Assembly: GCA_022180565.1 (NCBI GenBank)
Contig: BQML01000017.1
Coordinates: 1-43,806 of the forward strand
Length of the DNA stretch: 43,806 nt
From: Bacteroidia bacterium
GTDB taxonomy: Bacteria; Bacteroidota; Ignavibacteria; UBA10030
Direction: 5' to 3'
Part shown: positions 19,201 to 24,174 of the stretch, in pieces
Layout: each line of letters opens with the position of its first letter
Position numbering within the stretch: position 1 is the stretch's first letter
Notes under the pieces: model-generated
Databases searched by the model: none
The model's input: the letters and a program-made list of their open reading frames with translations, nothing else
What the model was told of the DNA's origin: nothing
Program-made: the position numbers and the translations under genes

Positions 19201-20667
19201 TGAAACAACCGGCAGACGATCAGGAACAAGCGCTATGAGATCCTGAGGAGTGAGACGAACGGCATGGAATCCCGTCTGGTCTGCATAGCCGAGGGTCATA
19301 CCCTGATACGCAAATGTGATTCTTCCCCGGGCGATTTTGAGGGGAGACAAGGATATGAGAAAATCCCCGGAGGGGGTTATCGTCACACCTTCGAGATCGA
19401 TTGCCCCGTACCGGAGCGTACCTCGTCCCTGACCGAGGGCAATCATGCCTCCTGAGACTATCTGCGCAATTCCCGGCTCGAAGTGAAAGGCCGGCGATGC
19501 CGTGAGCGGTGTGCCGGACGCAACGATTCCGTATTCCAGAACGGCACCGTCTCCCTCATTCAGCCGCGCAGTCAACGCCACAGGCCGATCAAGGGTCAGA
19601 CGTCCGCTTGTCATGGAACTCCCATCCGGCGACAGGACGAGGTTGTCAAACGTCGCGTTTGCAGTTCGACCCGCGATCGTCCCCTGGTATCTCCCGTTAA
19701 TTTCCACCTGAACCGGAGAAACCCGGGCGTCCGGGATCGCGAAACTGAGAAAGGGATTCGCCGCGGGGAAGTTCCATGAGAAGGACTCCGTGAATCCGCC
19801 CTGCAGACCCGCGTCTCTGACACGGAATGTAAAGACCTCTGTCCGGCCTTCGTTGAGAATCGCCGAACCGTTGACGGGATCTCTCACCCTCACCTGCCAT
19901 GCATAACGTTTTCCGTTTTGAAGCGGCAGGAGTTCCGGACCGTAGGTGAAGACCGTCTGTCCCGTCAGCACGGTCCGGTGCTGAGGAGCATTTCCCAGAA
20001 TCGCCTGTTGGGGGGTCTGATGGGGAAACACTTCAACAATGAGCAGCTCATACTCGACCGAAGTCGGTGCGGCAAGTCCCGCGATGCTCGTCCAGCTGAA
20101 CACAGGGAAGTTGGGACTGACGGTCTCGTTGTCCGCCGGGGTGATCAGCACCGGTGGTTCGGTATAGCTCACCAGGAACGACGCCGAGGCAGGGATCGTT
20201 GGGATCAGCAATGCCGGATCAACGATCGGTTCAATTGTCAGGTCGTACGAACCCTCCGGAAGGAGGCCTGATTGATTTACCCCTCCCCCCAGGGTCGTGT
20301 TCATGGCCGACAGGACTTCTGCAAGCGTTTGGGGAAAAGAAACAGCAGGCGGATCGTCGAACGTCCGATAGAGATGAACACCCGGTTCGAGAGAAACAGG
20401 CCGCGAGGTTATATCGACGATCGTGCGCCCATCATGAGCGAGCGTCAGTCTGAACTGAACGGGAACAGGCTGACTCGTCGGGGATGAATACACGACTTGA
20501 AGAAGGTACGTTCCCTCATAATAGCGTTGGAGTTGATTTCCAATGACCGGGGTCGAAAGTACCGGCGGGATTCCCGTGAGCGTTGCCTGGAGGACGCCTT
20601 GAGCCGATACCGTTGCCGGACAGGCGGCCAGCATGAGACAAAAGACGCGTTTGAAAGCGGAGGACAT
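10279..20667 (-). CDS. Giant exported beta-rich protein (3462 aa) with coiled-coil segment and Fn3-like C-terminus
   Basis: I do not recognise a named family. A signal peptide (MSSAFKRVFCLMLAACPATVSA, then QG) directs export. An N-terminal part to about 290 includes an Fn3-like unit (TVSPNFPVFSWTS, WQVRVRDPVNG). From about 300 to 2260 the protein is a very long run of Gly/Ser/Thr/Leu-rich beta strands. A recognisable element recurs about every 720-740 residues: WNFPAANPFLSFAIPDARVSP near 299, WAYPAANPLFRFAVSQASVSP near 1021, and ANPLFEFKAGMFSLS near 1760. About 2275-2430 is a charged, heptad-like coiled coil (QVASLNREAQALQAEIAAAQ, MNAKLAEMQTRAAEISDRLA). Helical sequence continues to about 2720, then Fn3/Ig-like domains run to the end. 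No T9SS tail is seen. It starts 3 bp after the upstream barrel-like gene and overlaps the next by ATGA. A structural or translocation-associated surface role is inferred only. Confidence 0.85.
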   Translation of the reverse strand: MSSAFKRVFCLMLAACPATVSAQGVLQATLTGIPPVLSTPVIGNQLQRYYEGTYLLQVVYSSPTSQPVPVQFRLTLAHDGRTIVDITSRPVSLEPGVHLYRTFDDPPAVSFPQTLAEVLSAMNTTLGGGVNQSGLLPEGSYDLTIEPIVDPALLIPTIPASASFLVSYTEPPVLITPADNETVSPNFPVFSWTSIAGLAAPTSVEYELLIVEVFPHQTPQQAILGNAPQHRTVLTGQTVFTYGPELLPLQNGKRYAWQVRVRDPVNGSAILNEGRTEVFTFRVRDAGLQGGFTESFSWNFPAANPFLSFAIPDARVSPVQVEINGRYQGTIAGRTANATFDNLVLSPDGSSMTSGRLTLDRPVALTARLNEGDGAVLEYGIVASGTPLTASPAFHFEPGIAQIVSGGMIALGQGRGTLRYGAIDLEGVTITPSGDFLISLSPLKIARGRITFAYQGMTLGYADQTGFHAVRLTPQDLIALVPDRLPVVSSSIASIPLKRGGERLVEISVTGDGSLAITAKQGEQLHLVMHCLTGAPEIPVRLENLRLAPGSQQIRSGRIAGDGFDESLRNVLLDRQIPLRLEAVDFTPEGGLHFVGLPMIFGEELGERIRLRITESGSAQGAVAIQNAGKSLQLVKGSDKVVLRLGGITGTLDFNILSGERPRYEYALAGSIVLGSQAGIAARVSFTAVTNQDGRFVLTGSAPAMPQEQRPLDLENLKLKGRSLEIRSLSYDPLAGFDFVFETGLSLLVPVGGNELVLDLSNVELRPSGFFIPEQTLNESTPGFRAPPLTAGPVSLRCFAFRMSAVTFDWFHWSAGTPHGLNPRLDFEVNFPGFRPTAGQLAYAPVTLQDVGLDGRFLSGSLIPYEFQGNGVLVLFGTDQLGFRVHRIAGSLSRRNETQAFDIRMTGILYAPMIFPGDTCPPPEISLSLVDTASFEGRVDGLRFCSPVRAGSLSLSIESGYLDFSVAQGRQSARAGGQGTARLVAQGYSAPPTTRTVEVDLMTGSILQSNIVFRDLEWAYPAANPLFRFAVSQASVSPDGLALNGTGELKLAQTRIGASFANLRLGLERGEIRAGEVQIEGGFSIEIGLSPMRWTVVGKTSLAREDSNRALLVMPTGLKITKDGMSVSGTSTAHVNALGRFETSLVLRFQDFLLGFDPVRVKAGRADMNTGGGRVAFLDITGFHIDNPLAALPISERLNLGSPNIAYLVLKDSAGNSLVDLGNPNQEGTGRSLQTKAGKTVKLVLTALGSPGSHPELDVAFNVTVNGTTYEIIGGSIEVDLQNSPLNLTSYGFPFDITVLRFASDGSGFRLTAGARVAVPARLTGLNIPLTSVLTFSEQGFEAAQIDVGTFSQQRAQNASSQQPLASVVLGDSALGLNVRGVRIAITPGAASFGFCGDLESKLFGFVNNQRAQFHYVSIFNSAERRWDFTLNANHLPNGRIPISKAVFTQNPNTPPSLTVSPERFALTLAGVLAIPDLGDNFSISIDRVYLGSDKVEITANANVQQSFNLFGDFLSFTVDRVGVEYTSQTNVLYMGMDGKLDTKIGRQQRAQGNQQELIEFHDLRIGTDGSFTLGEAQLNLLAGRPPIQVLPDIFWLNELSVGYRNEAFTLGVRGTVELPMPGTTRGDTAHAVRSGVALVINHRGEVIEPLQATFAFDPGPTPRIGNNPATEVSLAGIATVELTGAAMDFDVTNPINTTLYATAAVHVHPQGRPTGGQNADSQGRARVFSLGNPSNIRTEYGIRYNFQTGLQYRVDLQASDANPLFEFKAGMFSLSVSSIALPDPGRFEIRIGGRASLDLQGVSGSFGFSGFTFGENGVTNWGAPSGAVSLNVINVVSLELGGFEYRKQEDGQGPLQLVRTRASVNGRGQEIVENLPAVSVREYLRFNNIQISLGRNGAFSGGVREVLYYRDTNGGAAFFIDDANFQMGNAASLRANLEFVSDNTGFLLRVSGIGKVQNIGFFASGKISTRNNDLSFGIFLAVTGAEIDLLPIVPRTIVLTGAGGGFFYRPEIQDLQIVLNGLSQMTGGEFRANNPNGLPQADNLLFAVLLYAEVGLVGGASGYAVQGNALLMVTDQFASIDINGTILNQTGRLSAGAYLTFVYPRPGDASFSIEGGVRVDVVYSPVATGNVRVDFFISKRPNTTGIVWAAWGNADIRIMSFITMHGDFLISNSGLLVNLGYAARLDVSIITIEGRFDLSFWYYTRTQSLGVYAEMSIKADVLGGIVSVSATLKGALVIEGGGYLVYAAASARVKVFAVFDGRIGLWVAVRNNRISGGTGRNSQYEQMIENSRNQVASLNREAQALQAEIAAAQADRFNFSFADLQQAGLKLRLLPYSERKSLADQMVRDEQSWPDGARPIYRTIADSLFAAPSQPTDQEATAAFERMNAKLAEMQTRAAEISDRLAELEIRALELKQFQEQGELDFRTPLDKTEQYSFSIDTELEEQQVRRLDGMKQDTEALDEYYRSAITKGFEALAGLETLLAGDNGVNEFLPVLIDTYAAIGQYYALQASFHYESVAWADKAANFLMSRSSDLWSAIAEERRSIVAAPTRFTRDIVRRHARNRYQNIKRVASASDSLLAQTTEYAQDVSHYDAYLSGLSDAGRVEELEKKARDLYYYLPLYGMYPFKQVHREAADGVWRNHSSVVWGPLRERFSAITAGVNRLYTIKGRMIENQVALIDQFLSWRGDRLAQDEVSTLRSKRRELALTLEPPRITALTIRPERIRHFNRVHISWNASHPSGPITESLVTIRRWPDAVLVTVGNRTSMDYYAFGQYFEKKQRIDLEVAVRSPGGTLFLAKAEDFEVAVAPEGDGEQGIVTGETGILPTTTYKPPTQPELKVPIGQYNGSYWISRPTIPFVASCFDPAGSRVTFEAAVGTDGDPTRTMDWTPMPSGKRIEDVFDRFRGSWWQSVIGQQIDLGTGENELPISVEGLSLVPGPTYTVSVRATNGFALTSPVSRFEVRYDDTPPVFSQGQGSVTAQNRIVPPPSIIGGTTAALNRPEVIQPWEEVEAIRRNQWRPTPVPVTVRVPEAADPESGIYQYEFLLSANPDPESAFSDAPRDIGKSSQPAMELGCTMYQPFYAHVRAINYAGSWSYFTIGPNPPVSDPTPPYFAQTRIGYYNDNLVLWITSPGFDAETGIRGYQYAVGTDPGGSLMPSGSTDLRPWPGDTTVDFAEKAFDIPLEGNLAPGFVIRNTAGLESASPIYFYMRAVNGQGMTSAIIPSGGRELILRDATPPIIGSFDVEYLRPTASTGGVDVLSIVLKDSYDPGSGIKGFAYRVIDVQSGEELTAGEVSYDPQWLRHPTMISSPPLSLEGRTFRGRQVRVHIALTNGQGLVTEGTRDLDLLARPPAQPSVTARLETRGWNVPMLRMQVSNIHDPAFGVRAVHFKVEDLQSGEVVKDWTDAGLSFANGLWLGSPMATEILDPSELYAGRRLKVTVRVTNDMGQTSSAETQVATR

Positions 20668-20670
20668 GCT

Positions 20671-22350
20671 TCAGAGTTGCCGTGTGAGTTCAAGATTGGC
20701 CTGAAGCTCTCTGAACGAACGTCCGCCCCCGGCCCTACTGGACAATGCGCGCATCGTGAAGCGAAGAACATCTCCAAACCAGAGGCGATAGGCGGCGTTC
20801 ACGTTAAGAACCCATTGCGTCGTGCTCGTTGCATTCGTCGAGCCGCCGGCCGATGTTGTGCTTCGGTTCTCCGTCACCCCCAGAACCAGTCCGGCCACAA
20901 GCGCCCGTTCGAAGAAGGGATATCCCGCCCCTGCAGAAACTCCGAAGGATGTGTTCTCCGTCGGCCCTGCATCGCTCAGGAGGACATTAGCCGTGGTATG
21001 GAGATTGAGCCCCGAGGGATAGGATATTGTGTAGAGCGCGGAGTTCGTCACCGTGCTTGTTCCCGACGATTGAGGGAGAGGACCGCCACGCTCGACGGAA
21101 GAGGTCTGAATGCTCGTTGTCAGAGAGGCCGTGTGAGAGGTGCGATCGGAGACCCACGATAGCGTCGGCACGAGGGTCACGGCGTGAGAGGTTTGGTCCA
21201 ACGGAATGGCCGATCCGCCATTTCGGGGATTGATTTCATACGTCAGGAGTCTGTACGATGCATTGAGAGACATTTCCTTGCTGATACGGAGCATGGAGAG
21301 GACTCCGAAGTTCCTCCTCGTGCTTGTGGAAGCCAGATTGTTGAGGAGGTTGTTGCGCGACTGGGAGAAATCGAGCGTAACCCGTGCATGCTGATCAAGG
21401 AATGTGGCATGAGGACGGATGCCGAAGGATTCCTGGTCAGACCGTGTTGTCGCGAGGCCCAGGGAAGCGAACCCCGGCTGGATGCGCTCATAGAAGGTTT
21501 GCACACCGTACCCTTTTTCAGAATACTGCGCGTTGATTCGGGCGGCATAGTCGGTTCTATTCCCTCCCCGTTCTTTGATAAAAGGGGAAAAGATCACCGG
21601 AGTCGTTGTCCGGTCGATTTCCGGAAGACGGGTATCCTCGCTGAGGGTCGAAAGCGTTACGGTGCCTTCCAGAGACAATCGGTTTTCCAGCAGTTTTGAT
21701 CCGAACGATGTCGACGCGTTGAAGTTCTCTTGGGGGGCGACATCGGTTCCCGGCGGAAGAGAGCTCCGGTCATCATGCGCATAAACGCCGATAAGATGAA
21801 CAAACCACTCTGAAAGCGAGCCGTATCCCATTTTCACGGCATAGAGAGAGCGATCATAGGCGGGCTTGCGATAAGGATCTGTTGAATCGGGTTGGACAGC
21901 TCGCTGGCTTTGACCCGCGGCGGCGGAAAAGAGCAAGCTTCCAGGAGTTAGTTCCACAAGAGCTCCGCGGAGCGAGATTCCTTCGACGCTGAATCGCGAC
22001 AGTGAGGGTCTCACGTCACCAAGCGTCACATGAATCCATTCGTAGGAGACATCGAGGCCGATTTGACTCATGGACTGTCTGAATTCGGATCCTTCGGTTG
22101 TGAGATTCGCCTGAAGACCGTAGGACATGCCGAAGGCTGAAGCGGAAGCATTGGCGAACAATCGAGCGCTGGCAGGGGGTCTTCGCGCAGCGATACCGCT
22201 TGCAGTGTAGGCTTCGGAGGAGAATCCCACGGATCCCGTCATGGTCAGGGGTCCCAACGAGTATTGGGCAGAGGTAAGTTCTGTTCCGATGAAGAGGAAA
22301 AGGAGTGCAAGGGCCGGCAGGCTTGCGGAAGGACCACGCCGTTCAGCCAC
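20671..22350 (-). CDS. Putative outer-membrane beta-barrel protein, first gene of exported-protein operon
   Basis: A 559-residue protein with an N-terminal signal (ASLPALALLFLFIGTELTSAQ). The mature part is dominated by alternating hydrophobic/polar strands separated by short polar turns, for example YSLGPLTMTGSVGFSSEAYT, SYGLQANLTTEG, QIGLDVSYEWIHVTLGDVRP, MSLNASYRLLTYEINPRNGG and LNLHTTANVLLSDAG, as expected of a transmembrane barrel. I cannot assign a Pfam family with confidence. It starts at a GTG at 22350: an in-frame TAG lies upstream and no other common start codon occurs between. No Shine-Dalgarno sequence is visible, which is common in this phylum. It leads the five-gene unit, so it could be the outer-membrane port or anchor for the downstream exported proteins; that is inference. 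It ends 3 bp before the giant gene. Confidence 0.8.
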   Translation of the reverse strand: MAERRGPSASLPALALLFLFIGTELTSAQYSLGPLTMTGSVGFSSEAYTASGIAARRPPASARLFANASASAFGMSYGLQANLTTEGSEFRQSMSQIGLDVSYEWIHVTLGDVRPSLSRFSVEGISLRGALVELTPGSLLFSAAAGQSQRAVQPDSTDPYRKPAYDRSLYAVKMGYGSLSEWFVHLIGVYAHDDRSSLPPGTDVAPQENFNASTSFGSKLLENRLSLEGTVTLSTLSEDTRLPEIDRTTTPVIFSPFIKERGGNRTDYAARINAQYSEKGYGVQTFYERIQPGFASLGLATTRSDQESFGIRPHATFLDQHARVTLDFSQSRNNLLNNLASTSTRRNFGVLSMLRISKEMSLNASYRLLTYEINPRNGGSAIPLDQTSHAVTLVPTLSWVSDRTSHTASLTTSIQTSSVERGGPLPQSSGTSTVTNSALYTISYPSGLNLHTTANVLLSDAGPTENTSFGVSAGAGYPFFERALVAGLVLGVTENRSTTSAGGSTNATSTTQWVLNVNAAYRLWFGDVLRFTMRALSSRAGGGRSFRELQANLELTRQL

Positions 22351-22370
22351 AATGACCGTTTGATATGGGA

Positions 22371-22415
22371 GGAAGGAGAAAATAAAGGTACCCGGCGTTT
22401 TGAGGAAGGTACCCT
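22371..22415 (-). terminator. Terminator-like hairpin in the leader of the exported-protein operon
   Basis: On the minus strand AGGGTACC (22415-22408) can pair with GGTACCTT (22392-22385), giving 8 bp with one G-U pair around a 15-nt loop. TTTATTTTCTCC follows. It lies inside the 5' leader, ending about 20 nt before the GTG of the first gene. It could be a premature terminator (attenuator) or a processing site; no competing antiterminator was identified. Confidence 0.4.
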
Positions 22416-22463
22416 AGCCCTGCGAATCTTCGTGGAGGACCTGATAACGGTCACTCAGCGGAA

Positions 22464-22492
22464 AGATTACAAAACTATAGAAGAAGAGTCAA
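22464..22492 (-). promoter_or_regulatory. Candidate promoter of the 20-kb exported-protein operon
   Basis: On the minus strand TTGACT (22492-22487) and TAATCT (22469-22464) are separated by exactly 17 bp. The overlapping TAGTTTTG (22477-22470) also fits the Bacteroidota TAnnTTTG -7 element. Start of transcription is expected near 22457, giving a leader of about 107 nt. Confidence 0.6.
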
Positions 22493-22544
22493 GGGGACAA
22501 CATGAAATTCCGACACGATTTCCCAGGAGCCTGGAAACGTCGAG

Positions 22545-22778
22545 CTATTTTCGAAACGTGCTGAATACGAGGTCTCTCTCGGCAGAATGGCAGTTGAAGC
22601 ACTGCTGAGGAGCATCATGATGAACGTTGCGATCACTTTTGCTGTTACGGTCGAACTCCTCAAATCCCCAGCCTCCCGTCGACGCAAACAGAGCGCTATC
22701 CTTGACCATGACATCGGTGCCGATAACGGCTGTGAGGAATCGTCCTTGATAGTTTTCTCTTGCGTTTCGTCTCTCCAT
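22545..22778 (-). pseudogene. C-terminal remnant of a cytochrome P460-like monoheme protein
   Basis: The open frame encodes 77 residues whose last 60 look like the C-terminal end of the cytochrome P460 family. They include GTDVMVKDSALFASTGGWGF, then QQCFNCHSAERDLVFSTFRK with a c-type heme motif C60-F-N-C63-H64. P460-family proteins are normally exported and roughly 150-200 residues long; here there is no signal peptide and the N-terminal half is absent. Upstream on the same strand the sequence becomes the ArsR promoter and coding region of the opposite-strand cassette, and no P460-like residues are recognisable there. I read it as a 5'-truncated, non-functional relic. The first nine residues are probably not original coding sequence. 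A genuine tiny heme protein is unlikely without an export signal. Confidence 0.62.
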
Positions 22779-22788
22779 GCGGTATATT
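22760..22788 (+). promoter_or_regulatory. Promoter of the ArsR/SRPBCC cassette, predicting a leaderless transcript
   Basis: TTGCGT (22760-22765), a 17-bp spacer, then TATATT (22783-22788). The usual 6-7 nt to the start of transcription lands at 22795-22796, which is the A of the regulator's ATG. The mRNA is therefore predicted to have essentially no 5' untranslated region. Confidence 0.6.
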
Positions 22789-22803
22789 GAACCATATGGT
22801 TCA
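22788..22803. promoter_or_regulatory. Perfect 16-bp palindromic operator spanning the ArsR start codon
   Basis: TGAACCATATGGTTCA is a perfect inverted repeat centred between 22795 and 22796. It covers the last base of the -10 box, the predicted transcription start and the ATG itself. A dimeric winged-helix repressor bound here would block its own promoter, so autoregulation by the encoded ArsR-type protein is the natural reading. Confidence 0.65.
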
Positions 22804-23203
22804 CTATCAACAACCCTCCCTTGATGCTTCGTTCGGAGCGCTTTCCGATGCCACGCGGCGCGGCATTCTCGAGCGACTCGGACGTGCGGACGCGTCGATC
22901 ACAGAACTTGCCGTGATATTCCGTATGACCGTGACCGGCATGAAGAAGCACATTGGAATCCTGGAGCAGACTGGGCTCGTCATCACGGAAAAAGTCGGCC
23001 GTGTGCGGACCTGCAGGCTCGGTCCTCGCCAGCTGGAGGAAGCGGCGACGTGGATCGAACGCTACCGCAAACTCTGGCAAGCACGCTTCGACGAGTTGGA
23101 TAAGGTCGTTGAGGAGCTGAAACGAACAAAACAATCCCATAAACGCCAAAAGAGAAAGGGAGGCAACCATGAACAACCTCACGAAAGTAGAACGAAAGTC
23201 TGA
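22796..23203 (+). CDS. ArsR-family winged-helix transcriptional regulator
   Basis: About 135 residues. The N-terminal 90 residues form an ArsR-type winged helix: LDASFGALSDATRRGILERL, then a helix-turn-helix ITELAVIFRMTVTGMKKHIG with recognition helix TVTGMKKHIGILEQ, and a wing VITEKVGRVRTCRLG. A basic helical tail follows. No metal-binding Cys/His pair of the ArsR/SmtB type is seen. The protein belongs to the subgroup encoded next to SRPBCC/AHSA1 proteins, which usually represses its own operon. The ATG at 22796 is chosen over an in-frame ATG at 22760 because the conserved fold starts there and because the promoter and operator position would put the earlier ATG upstream of the transcript. 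Its 3' end overlaps the next gene by 35 bp. It is on the strand opposite to nearly all neighbours. Confidence 0.88.
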   Translation: MVHYQQPSLDASFGALSDATRRGILERLGRADASITELAVIFRMTVTGMKKHIGILEQTGLVITEKVGRVRTCRLGPRQLEEAATWIERYRKLWQARFDELDKVVEELKRTKQSHKRQKRKGGNHEQPHESRTKV

Positions 23204-23645
23204 GCGTGAGCTGGTCGTCACACGCACCTTCGACGCCCCGGCCCGCCTCGTATTCGAGGCCTGGACCAGGCCTGAGTTGATCAAGCGCTGGTGGACGCCG
23301 AAGTCGCTCGGAATAACCTTCGTTTCCTGCGAAATCGACGCCCGCACAGGGGGCACCTACCGGTTCGTGTTCCGTCACCCTGACTTCGAACAACCCATGG
23401 CGTTTTTCGGCAGGTATGTTGAAGTGACGCCCTTTTCACGCATCATTTGGACGAACGAGGAAAGTGACGATGGCGCCCTTTCCACCTTGACCTTCGAGGA
23501 AAAAGAGGGCAAGACGCTCCTGACTCTCCATGAACTCTATCCCTCAAAGCAGGCCCTGGATGACGCTATCGCATCTGGAAGCTCGGGTGCGGCCCCTGAA
23601 CAATTCGAACAATTGGACGAGATCCTGGCCATGCCTCAAGTCTGA
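23169..23645 (+). CDS. SRPBCC (AHSA1-type) domain protein
   Basis: A 158-residue START/Bet v1-like fold protein of the AHSA1 (activator of Hsp90 ATPase 1 homologue) group. Diagnostic elements are VVTRTFDAPARLVFEAWTRP near 16-35, LIKRWWTPKS near 37-46, CEIDARTGGTYRFVFRHPD near 54-72, and a late LTLHELYPSKQALDDA. The fold encloses a hydrophobic ligand pocket; in the ArsR-linked subgroup the ligand and role are generally unknown, with stress or toxicant response often assumed. The start is well supported: GGGAGG lies 5 nt upstream of the ATG. Its start overlaps the regulator's end by 35 bp in a different frame, so the two are co-transcribed and translationally coupled. There is no signal peptide, so it is cytoplasmic. 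Confidence 0.9.
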   Translation: MNNLTKVERKSERELVVTRTFDAPARLVFEAWTRPELIKRWWTPKSLGITFVSCEIDARTGGTYRFVFRHPDFEQPMAFFGRYVEVTPFSRIIWTNEESDDGALSTLTFEEKEGKTLLTLHELYPSKQALDDAIASGSSGAAPEQFEQLDEILAMPQV

Positions 23646-23948
23646 AGCTCAAGGCAAATCCAAAATCTCTCTTCAGGAGACGGCCCGGCAGTGTGAAACT
23701 TGCTGGAACGTTCAAAAAAACGGAGGGACCACAGAATGCGGATAACTACTCTCGAGCCGCGGGGCGCGGGCGTACAACCATTCTCCACTTCTAGTATCGT
23801 TCGGTCGCGCGAGCTTGCCGCGCAACGTTTTTCCCGGCCATGGCCGTTGCTCTACCAATATTACTGCCGTCAAAAAGAAAATGGAAGCGCCTGAATCAAC
23901 GGCTTCCATTCCTTCTCACTTCAGCAATCTACCTTCTTCCTTGTTTCG
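23646..23948. other. Intergenic stretch with a terminator and a tRNA-Phe-like 15-mer
   Basis: No credible gene is seen. Two things stand out: a hairpin terminator at 23871-23910, and an exact 15-base copy at 23842-23856 of part of tRNA-Phe (its D-arm/anticodon-arm segment at 23990-24004), in the same orientation. The bases around the 15-mer only weakly resemble a tRNA, so it may be a decayed copy. Confidence 0.5.
23871..23910 (-). terminator. Rho-independent terminator downstream of tRNA-Phe
   Basis: On the minus strand AATGGAAGC (23910-23902) pairs perfectly with GCTTCCATT (23888-23880) around a 13-nt loop. TTTCTTTTTG follows (from about 23880 to 23871). It lies about 40 nt beyond the tRNA 3' end. 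Confidence 0.75.
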
Positions 23949-24021
23949 TGGACAGGGCCAGAATCGAACTGGCGACACACGGCTTTTCAGGCCGTTGCTC
24001 TACCGACTGAGCTACCTGTCC
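23949..24021 (-). tRNA. tRNA-Phe (anticodon GAA), CCA not encoded
   Basis: The cloverleaf is complete on the minus strand: acceptor GGACAGG/CCTGTCC, D-arm GCTC...GAGC, anticodon stem ACGGC/GCCGT with loop CTGAAAA (anticodon GAA), T-arm GCCAG/CTGGC with TTCGATT, and discriminator A at 23949. The bases after the discriminator are CG rather than CCA, so CCA must be added enzymatically. Confidence 0.97.
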
Positions 24022-24084
24022 GAAAACTTCAAAACTTAGCGAGAGAACGGAGTGAGCGAAGCTAAGTGTGAAGAACTTTTCAGG

Positions 24085-24107
24085 ATCCGCCACGCTGTTT
24101 GGCGGAT
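24085..24107 (-). terminator. Hairpin between the FabL-like gene and tRNA-Phe, possible terminator
   Basis: ATCCGCCA (24085-24092) and TGGCGGAT (24100-24107) form an 8-bp perfect stem with a 7-nt loop, about 70 nt beyond the reductase stop. No strong U-run follows. A second weaker hairpin, ACTTAGC/GCTAAGT (24034-24067), follows and is trailed by TTTGAAGTTTTC on the minus strand. Together they may end the reductase transcript. Confidence 0.4.
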
Positions 24108-24174
24108 ATTCTCTGATACCCGTGTTTGCGTCACACAGAAAAACGTTACGTTCGGACAAGGAATCATCTTTTCC

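Noticed and set aside
22475..23356. 293-codon minus-strand frame opposite the ArsR/SRPBCC genes
   Set aside because: The plus strand encodes two clear families there; the minus frame has no domain and runs in a different frame from the P460 remnant.
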